Under the pieces are notes generated by a model that worked only from the letters and a program-made list of their open reading frames with translations, did no database searches and had not been told where the DNA came from. A DNA stretch of 12,217 nucleotides from Kiritimatiellia bacterium (GTDB lineage: Bacteria > Verrucomicrobiota > Kiritimatiellia > CAIQIC01 > Lenti-01): positions 1 through 12,217 of the forward strand of contig JAHDSS010000043.1 of the NCBI GenBank assembly GCA_018432565.1. The letters run 5' to 3'. The stretch's first letter is position 1; every line of letters begins with the position of its first letter. The position numbers and the translations under genes were made by a program. Below, piece by piece: positions 6,936 to 12,217 of this stretch.

Positions 6936-8081
6936 TCATGGATTCAGGACCAGATTGTCGCGATGGATGAGTTCGCCGGGGGCTGCGCTGCCGAGCAATT
7001 CCCGGATCCGGCGGGACTGGAGGCCCTTGAGCAGGCGGATTGCGGTGCTGGAATACTCGGTCAGCCCGCGGGCGATGAGGCGGCCGTCGGGGTCGCGGAT
7101 ATCCACGAGATCGCCGGGGGCGAAATCGCCGGCGACATCGCGGATGCCGACGGGGAGGAGGCTGCGGCCGTGATGGAGCAGGGCGTCGCGGGCGCCGGCA
7201 TCCACGGTCAGGTACCCCTTGGCATGGTGGAAGAAGGCGACCCAGCGGCGGCGGCGGTTGAGGGCTCCGTTGCCGTTGGCGGCCGCGGCGGGGGCGATCA
7301 GAGTGCCGACATGGGCGCCGGAGACGATTTTCTGGAGAATGCCGTCCTTGCGGCCGTTGGCGATGACGACGGCGGAGCCCATGCGGGCGGCTTCGGCGGC
7401 GGAGGTGAGCTTGCTGGCCATGCCGCCGGTGGAGAACTCGCTTCCCTTGCCGTTGGCATGGGACAGGGCATCGGCATCCACCACGGGCAGAAAGTCCACC
7501 TTGCGGCGGCGCCCGCGGGCGTCCAGCCGGTGGAAGGCGTTGACGGTGGTCAGCAGAACCAGCAGGCCGGCTTCGACCAGCATGGCGGTGCGGGAGGCCA
7601 GGGCGTCGTTGTCGCCGAACTTGATTTCATCCACGGAAACGGCGTCGTTTTCATTGACGATGGGGATGACGCCGCATTCCAGGAGTTTCAGGATGCTGTT
7701 GCGGGCATTGAGGTGGCGGCGGCGGTTTTCCAGATCGTCGTGGGTGAGCAGCACCTGGGCGATCCGGCACTTTTTGCGGACGAACAGCCGGTCATAGGCC
7801 GCCATGAGGCGGGACTGTCCGACGGCGGCGGCCATCTGGAGAGAGGGGAGATCGGCGGGTTTTTTCTTGATGCCCAGGGCCTGGAGGCCGCAGGCGATGG
7901 CCCCGGAGGACACCACGACGACCTCGCGGCCGTCCCGGCGGAGCGCCGCCAGGCCGTCCACCAGCTCGGCCATGCGGCGGGTGTCGGGCCGTCCGTTGCG
8001 CTGGACGAGCACACGGCTGCCGATTTTCACGACCACGCGGCGGGCGGCGGTCAACTGGGCTCTGGCGGTTTGGTGGGGCAT
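6936..8081 (-). CDS. proB: Glutamate 5-kinase with PUA domain
   Basis: ProB phosphorylates the gamma-carboxylate of glutamate with ATP; it is the first, usually proline-inhibited step of proline synthesis. The 381 residues comprise an amino-acid-kinase domain (about 12-262) and a C-terminal PUA domain (about 278-360). Visible motifs are VVVKIGSRVL (16-25), VVSSGAIACG (56-65), AAAVGQSRLM (84-93), LLTHDDLENRRRHLNARNS (111-129), IVNENDAVS (141-149), KFGDNDALA (154-162) and FSTGGMASKL (216-225). The nucleotide-site LLTDxxGLY of E. coli is replaced by LLTTVNAFH (176-184). The minus-strand frame stays open far upstream across the amylase gene, but homology begins at ATG 8081 (MPHQTARAQL), which I take as start; no clear Shine-Dalgarno is seen. 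It is the first gene of the proB-proA-glycosylase-like unit, transcribed away from the amylase. Confidence 0.96.
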   Translation of the reverse strand: MPHQTARAQLTAARRVVVKIGSRVLVQRNGRPDTRRMAELVDGLAALRRDGREVVVVSSGAIACGLQALGIKKKPADLPSLQMAAAVGQSRLMAAYDRLFVRKKCRIAQVLLTHDDLENRRRHLNARNSILKLLECGVIPIVNENDAVSVDEIKFGDNDALASRTAMLVEAGLLVLLTTVNAFHRLDARGRRRKVDFLPVVDADALSHANGKGSEFSTGGMASKLTSAAEAARMGSAVVIANGRKDGILQKIVSGAHVGTLIAPAAAANGNGALNRRRRWVAFFHHAKGYLTVDAGARDALLHHGRSLLPVGIRDVAGDFAPGDLVDIRDPDGRLIARGLTEYSSTAIRLLKGLQSRRIRELLGSAAPGELIHRDNLVLNP

Positions 8082-8103
8082 GACGGACGGGAATCTGCCA
8101 CAA

Positions 8104-8135
8104 GCCGGGCGGATTGAAAAGGGAGGAATCCCGGC
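8104..8135 (-). promoter_or_regulatory. Possible hairpin in the proB leader
   Basis: GCCGG (8104-8108) pairs with CCGGC (8131-8135) and GATT (8112-8115) with AATC (8127-8130), giving a 9-bp stem with a 3-base bulge and an 11-base loop. On the minus strand it lies 23 bases before the proB start codon, so it would be in the leader if transcription begins upstream. No T-tract follows it in the proB direction, so it is not a normal terminator. A role in translation or attenuation is speculation. Confidence 0.25.
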
Positions 8136-8144
8136 AAAAAGGGC

Positions 8145-8173
8145 TTGATCCAGACCGGCGGCGGGTGTAACGT
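8145..8173 (+). promoter_or_regulatory. Candidate sigma70-type promoter for the amylase gene
   Basis: TTGATC (8145-8150) and TAACGT (8168-8173) are 17 bases apart, 65 bases upstream of the amylase start codon. The -35 matches TTGACA at four positions including TTGA; the -10 keeps the important first, second and last bases. A TG precedes the -10 but without the spacer base of a true extended -10. It is the best match in the divergent gap, but promoter consensus in this organism is unknown. Confidence 0.35.
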
Positions 8174-8184
8174 TTTTGCAACGT
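8169..8184. promoter_or_regulatory. Candidate operator: AACGT direct repeat over the -10 region
   Basis: AACGT occurs at 8169-8173 and 8180-8184, an 11-base step, about one helical turn, overlapping and following the candidate -10. The palindrome TTGCAA (8176-8181) lies between. Binding by a regulator of starch use is plausible from position but rests on two short words only. Confidence 0.25.
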
Positions 8185-8224
8185 GGGGTTCGCCGCGTGT
8201 CGAGGGAACTGCAGAACAAGCCGC

Positions 8225-8230
8225 AAGGAG
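8225..8230 (+). promoter_or_regulatory. Ribosome binding site of the amylase gene
   Basis: AAGGAG lies 7 bases before ATG 8238, and 10 before the second in-frame ATG at 8241. It is the clearest Shine-Dalgarno in the window and decides the start at 8238. Confidence 0.75.
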
Positions 8231-8237
8231 CTGGGCC

Positions 8238-11200
8238 ATGATGTGGACAAAGATTGTCGGAGCAATGGGAGCGGCGCTGATGCTGGCGCTGCCGGTCGCG
8301 CAAGCCAACGAGGAGATTCCGACAGAGTGGTATGGCACGCAGCCGGACGTCTATGCGCTGGTTTCGCGCGACACGGCGGGTGACAACTCCCATGCCTTCA
8401 CGCCGAGTCCCGAGCAGTGGCGCGACAAGAACATTTACCAATTGTTCACCGACCGGTTTGCCACGGACGGCGTGGACCGGCTGGCGGGCTACAAGCCGGC
8501 GTGGACCTGCGACGGCAAGGCCTATCCCTACAACCGCAATTTCCATCACGGCGGCAACTGGAACGGCCTGCGCCAGCAGCTCGACTACCTCGAAGGCATG
8601 GGCGTGACCGCGCTGTGGATTTCCGGCGTGCAGCAGAACGACCAGGGCAAGGACCCCAACTACACGCCTTACCACCAGTACCACGCCGAGAATTTCTTCA
8701 AGTGCGACCCCGCGATGGGCACGTTCCAGGACCTCAAGAACCTGATCGACGACTGCCACAGCCGGGGCATGTACGTCATTCTCGACGTCGCGCCGAACCA
8801 CACCTGCGACAAGAACGGCATCAACACCGGCAACGACAACGACGACAAGGCGTACTGGCCCGACGGGCACGGCTCTTTCGGCTGGTGGAACGAGAGCAAC
8901 AAGCACAACGCCCCCTTCGACAACCTGAATTATTTTCACCCCAACGGCACGATCAACTGCTGGGACTGCTGGCCGGAGCAGATCAACGGCCAGTTCAAGG
9001 GCACCGATGACCTGAATTCCGAGCATCCCGAAGTGCAGGACATCCTGCTCAAGGCGTTCAAGAACCTGATTGACGCGACGGACTGCGACGGCTTCCGGGT
9101 GGACGCCATTAAGCACGTGCCCTACAACTGGTGCCGGGACTGGGCGCAGGACATCCGCGACCACGCCGCCTGGCGCGGCAAGAGCAATTTCCTGATGTTC
9201 GGCGAGCTGTTCAGCTACGACAACGGGGCGCTGGCGAGCTGGTGCGCCGACGGCTACGGCTTCAACTCCGCGCTGCAGTTTCCGATGATGCAGGCGATGA
9301 AGAACGTTTTCGGCAACGGCTATTCCTCCTACCAGCTCGGCCAGGAGATGGGAAACCTCGGCATGTACGGCGCCGGCAAGGACAACGTCATCGCATTCCT
9401 CGACAACCACGACGTGGACCGGTTCGCCTGCTCGTACGGCGGCGGCGACGCGGCGACCGCCAAGGCCATCATGAGCCCGGCGATGACGTTCCTCTACATG
9501 GCGCCGCCGGTGCCGCTGCTGTTCTACGGCACCGAGCACATGTTCAACCAGGGCGGCCACTACAACGGCAGCAACCGGACCTGGGACAATCCCGACGACG
9601 GCGACTGGCAGCGCGAATGCATGTTCGACAAGGGGTTCCAGCCGGGCAATGCCAGCGGGGACATGTTCAGCCAGTGGGCCAAGGACCGCGGGCTCTACGG
9701 CCACATCGCCTGGCTGAACGGCCTGCGCAACCAGAGCCGCGCGCTGCGCCGCGGCGGCTTCGAGCAGCGCCGCGCCAGCGACGGCCAGGGCATCTACGCC
9801 TTCACGAAGTGGTACGGGGATGAAGTGGCGCTGGTCATTTTCAACACCGCCGACTACGAAATGGACCTGGGCGACATCTGGGCGGGCAAGGGCGGCGCCG
9901 AATTCAAGGAAAACGGCGTCGGGCCGGCCAGCTTCACGTCGGAAGGCGACGGCAAGATCGCCTTCGGTTCCACGAAAATCGGCGGCAAGGGCACCAAGAT
10001 CTACATCTGCAATTTCGTGGACAATTCCGCCGACGTATTCGGCGGCGGCGGCACGCCCTCCGGCGTCTGGGCGCGCGGCACCTACGGGTATCCGACCGAA
10101 AGCGCCACGCTGGCCGACACCATCTACATCAACACCGAGGCCGGCCCGCTGGGCAGCGTCGCCAAGGTCGAGATCATCTACGGCGTGAACGACCCGACCG
10201 GCGCCTGGCCGAAGGTCGAAATGGCCGTCAACACGAACTGGGCCTCCGCCCAGGGCGCCTGGTACCACTACGAACTGCCGGCCGCCGAGCTCGAAGTCGG
10301 CACGCTGGACTACGCGATCTGCGTCACCAGCACCAACGGCACCGAGTTCTGGGACAACAACGGCGGCGGCAACTACACGATGGAGATCCTGGCGGCGCCG
10401 GAAGAGGCGGACTTCGCCTTCCAAAGCGTCTCCGCCAATCCCGTGAATCCGGTGCCGGGCACGAGCGTGACGGTGACGGTGACGCTGCTGACCGACGCGG
10501 CGACCGTTGTGGACGATCTGGTGTGCGAGATCGGCTACGACATTTATGATCCGGCCACGGGGCCGGCGGAGACCTGGCCGACCTACCCGATGGCGTTCAG
10601 CAACCACTACGTCTATACGAACGCCGGCGTCACCAGCCGCCTCAGCACCTTCACCTACGTGGTGGACAGCGGCCTGACCAACGGCTACGTGATGAAGTAC
10701 TACATCGCGGCCAGCAACGGCACCGCCGTTCTCTACGCCAACAACAACGGCGACAATTATTCCGTCGTCGTTCAGGATTGGCCGGCTGTTCCCGCCGACA
10801 TCGTCATCAGCACCCCCGACTCGACCACGCAGTCCGCCGAAGCCACCGTGTCGGGTACGGCCGGCGCCAACCTGTCCGGCAGCCTGTACTGGACCAACGC
10901 CCTGACCGGCGATTCCGGCACGTTTGATCTGGCGGGCTACTGGAGCGTGCCCGTTCCGCTCAACGTCGGCACCAACGCCGTCACCATCTACGGCTACGAA
11001 GCCGGCAACATCGAAACCACGGCCATGGACAGCGCGGCCAACTACGCGTCGTGGTCGGACGGCGACAACCAGGGCACGGGATTCGGCGATTGGGAATTCA
11101 ACCACACCCAGGACGGCGTTACCACGTTTGCCGGCGTTTTCGTCGGCAATCCGACCAATGCCGGCATCACCGGCTTCGGCGAAACGGCGTTCGGTTTCTA

Positions 11201-12217
11201 TGCCAATCCCTCCGGATCGGGTGCCAACGCCGAAATCCTGCGCAGCTTCAGCAACGCGATGACAGTCGGTTCGACCTTCGGCTTCGACTGGGGCGTGAAC
11301 TGGGACAGCAATGCCGAGGGATCCTACCGCGGCTTCAGCCTGCTGGCCGGCGAAACCGAGCTCATCTACGTCAACATGAGCAACAGCGCCACGATCCAGA
11401 TCAACGGCAGCCCGATGTTCGTCAACTACGGCGCGCAGGCGATGCCCCTGAGCTTCGAATACACGGCCGACGGCAGCATCCGCGTCCGCGGCACGGGCCG
11501 CGACGGCTCGGAAGCCTACGACGAGACGCTGAGCGTGCCGTCCGGCGCCCCCAGCCGGATGAAGTTCTACTTCAATGCCACCGATTCCGGCACGGACGAG
11601 CGCCAGATGTACGTGGACCACTTCCAGATCACCTCCGAAACCCTGGGCGACCTGAAGCAGGATTCCGTGACGCTCACGCGCGAGGACGACGGGAATCCGC
11701 GGGTTGAATACGCCGGGGCGCGGTCGCTCACGCTGGACGAAGCCGGCGCGGCGTTCGATCTGGACTTCAGCCTGTCGAACGCGACGGCGGCCAGCTGGAG
11801 CGCGGCGCTGACGACCCTGGGCGGCGCCCACGTGCAGTCGTGGTCCGGCGTGGCCGGGGCGACCTGGGACTGGACCTGGACGGCCTATGCGGCCGGTTCG
11901 TGGCGGCTGCGGGTGACCGCCCACGCCGACGGTGGCGCGGCCATCACCAACGCCACGGTCGTGCTGACGGCCGCGGAAGGCTCCAGCTACGTCCTTGGCA
12001 ACGCCTGGCACTGCCCGACAAACCGCGAGCCGTACGAGGACAAATACATGCGCCACCCCGTGCAGCCGGGCGAGGGTGACACGATCGAAATCTTCGTCGG
12101 CAACTACCATCCCCAAGGCGACATGACCGGCGGCTCCTTGTACTACCGCTACGGTACTAGCGGGGTATGGAGCAGCTCCGCCCTGAATTGGGCCACCAAC
12201 ACCAACAACGACGATAA
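8238..12217 (+). CDS. Secreted multi-modular GH13 alpha-amylase (3' end outside window)
   Basis: At least 1,326 codons are open without a stop to the window edge. Residues 1-23 form a signal peptide (positive K5, hydrophobic core, AQA before NEE). The GH13 barrel (about 45-500) carries DVAPNH (183-188), GFRVDAIKH (285-293; nucleophile D289), FGELF with acid/base E323, and FLDNHD ending at D392. A C-terminal beta domain follows (about 510-600). Residues 620-712 resemble a CBM25-type starch-binding module ending in WDNNGGGNY (705-713). Next come a module at 714-852 ending in NNNGDNY, a bacterial Ig-like domain (853-935), an unnamed beta-sandwich (936-1133), another sandwich (1137-1247) and a module cut by the edge (from 1249, GNAWHCPTN). 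It should cleave alpha-1,4-glucan outside the cytoplasm; exact product unknown. The barrel is Cys-rich. Codons favour C at third position, unlike the plus-strand genes upstream. More modules or a sorting signal may follow. Confidence 0.93.
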   Translation, partial: MMWTKIVGAMGAALMLALPVAQANEEIPTEWYGTQPDVYALVSRDTAGDNSHAFTPSPEQWRDKNIYQLFTDRFATDGVDRLAGYKPAWTCDGKAYPYNRNFHHGGNWNGLRQQLDYLEGMGVTALWISGVQQNDQGKDPNYTPYHQYHAENFFKCDPAMGTFQDLKNLIDDCHSRGMYVILDVAPNHTCDKNGINTGNDNDDKAYWPDGHGSFGWWNESNKHNAPFDNLNYFHPNGTINCWDCWPEQINGQFKGTDDLNSEHPEVQDILLKAFKNLIDATDCDGFRVDAIKHVPYNWCRDWAQDIRDHAAWRGKSNFLMFGELFSYDNGALASWCADGYGFNSALQFPMMQAMKNVFGNGYSSYQLGQEMGNLGMYGAGKDNVIAFLDNHDVDRFACSYGGGDAATAKAIMSPAMTFLYMAPPVPLLFYGTEHMFNQGGHYNGSNRTWDNPDDGDWQRECMFDKGFQPGNASGDMFSQWAKDRGLYGHIAWLNGLRNQSRALRRGGFEQRRASDGQGIYAFTKWYGDEVALVIFNTADYEMDLGDIWAGKGGAEFKENGVGPASFTSEGDGKIAFGSTKIGGKGTKIYICNFVDNSADVFGGGGTPSGVWARGTYGYPTESATLADTIYINTEAGPLGSVAKVEIIYGVNDPTGAWPKVEMAVNTNWASAQGAWYHYELPAAELEVGTLDYAICVTSTNGTEFWDNNGGGNYTMEILAAPEEADFAFQSVSANPVNPVPGTSVTVTVTLLTDAATVVDDLVCEIGYDIYDPATGPAETWPTYPMAFSNHYVYTNAGVTSRLSTFTYVVDSGLTNGYVMKYYIAASNGTAVLYANNNGDNYSVVVQDWPAVPADIVISTPDSTTQSAEATVSGTAGANLSGSLYWTNALTGDSGTFDLAGYWSVPVPLNVGTNAVTIYGYEAGNIETTAMDSAANYASWSDGDNQGTGFGDWEFNHTQDGVTTFAGVFVGNPTNAGITGFGETAFGFYANPSGSGANAEILRSFSNAMTVGSTFGFDWGVNWDSNAEGSYRGFSLLAGETELIYVNMSNSATIQINGSPMFVNYGAQAMPLSFEYTADGSIRVRGTGRDGSEAYDETLSVPSGAPSRMKFYFNATDSGTDERQMYVDHFQITSETLGDLKQDSVTLTREDDGNPRVEYAGARSLTLDEAGAAFDLDFSLSNATAASWSAALTTLGGAHVQSWSGVAGATWDWTWTAYAAGSWRLRVTAHADGGAAITNATVVLTAAEGSSYVLGNAWHCPTNREPYEDKYMRHPVQPGEGDTIEIFVGNYHPQGDMTGGSLYYRYGTSGVWSSSALNWATNTNNDD

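Noticed and set aside
5528..8117. Large plus-strand open frames opposite proA and proB
   Set aside because: Gly/Asp/Ala-rich shadows without domain motifs, lying over well-supported minus-strand genes.
8082..12116. Minus-strand frame open for over 1,300 codons opposite the amylase, continuous with proB
   Set aside because: It is the antisense of a C-ending GC-rich gene, has low-complexity Val/Ala/Gly/Arg/His composition, and only the part from 8081 downward matches a known protein (ProB).

Overview
The window is GC-rich bacterial DNA with dense coding. It carries two housekeeping gene clusters that end facing each other, followed by the start of a very large secreted starch-degrading enzyme. 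Genes are mostly 5-25 bp apart, codons strongly prefer G or C in third position, and the exported enzyme is built from many modules. That style fits a polysaccharide-degrading Gram-negative, perhaps of the Planctomycetes-Verrucomicrobia-Chlamydiae group (Kiritimatiellota/Lentisphaerota type). This placement is an impression from gene style only; no rRNA or other decisive marker is present.

Layout. Positions 2-1090 (+) hold the tRNA 2-thiouridylase gene mnmA, missing only its first codons at the window edge. A non-coding stretch follows, with a small tandem repeat array that can form hairpins (1098-1231). Positions 1312-2649 (+) encode a YihY/BrkB-type membrane protein, and five bases later 2655-4637 (+) encode a Rep/PcrA/UvrD-type DNA helicase; these two look co-transcribed. 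Facing them on the minus strand is a three-gene unit: proB (8081-6936), proA (6913-5657) and an iron-sulfur glycosylase-like protein (5649-4675). ProB and ProA carry out the first two enzymatic steps from glutamate to proline. The third gene has the helix-hairpin-helix, catalytic-Asp and four-Cys pattern of endonuclease III-type glycosylases, while its overall layout also recalls Qng1/DUF2419 queuosine-nucleotide glycosylases.

A 156-bp divergent intergenic region (8082-8237) separates proB from a plus-strand gene for a secreted GH13 alpha-amylase that runs off the right edge after at least 1,326 codons. It has a signal peptide, all four classical GH13 motifs, a CBM25-like starch-binding module and several further beta-sandwich modules, some of which I cannot name.

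The most noteworthy points are the [4Fe-4S] HhH/Qng1-like gene at the end of the proBA operon, the switch of G/C strand bias exactly at the proB/amylase divergent region, the 58-bp-period hairpin repeat after mnmA, and the unnamed modules of the amylase. I did not find a defence system, CRISPR array, transposon or tRNA.
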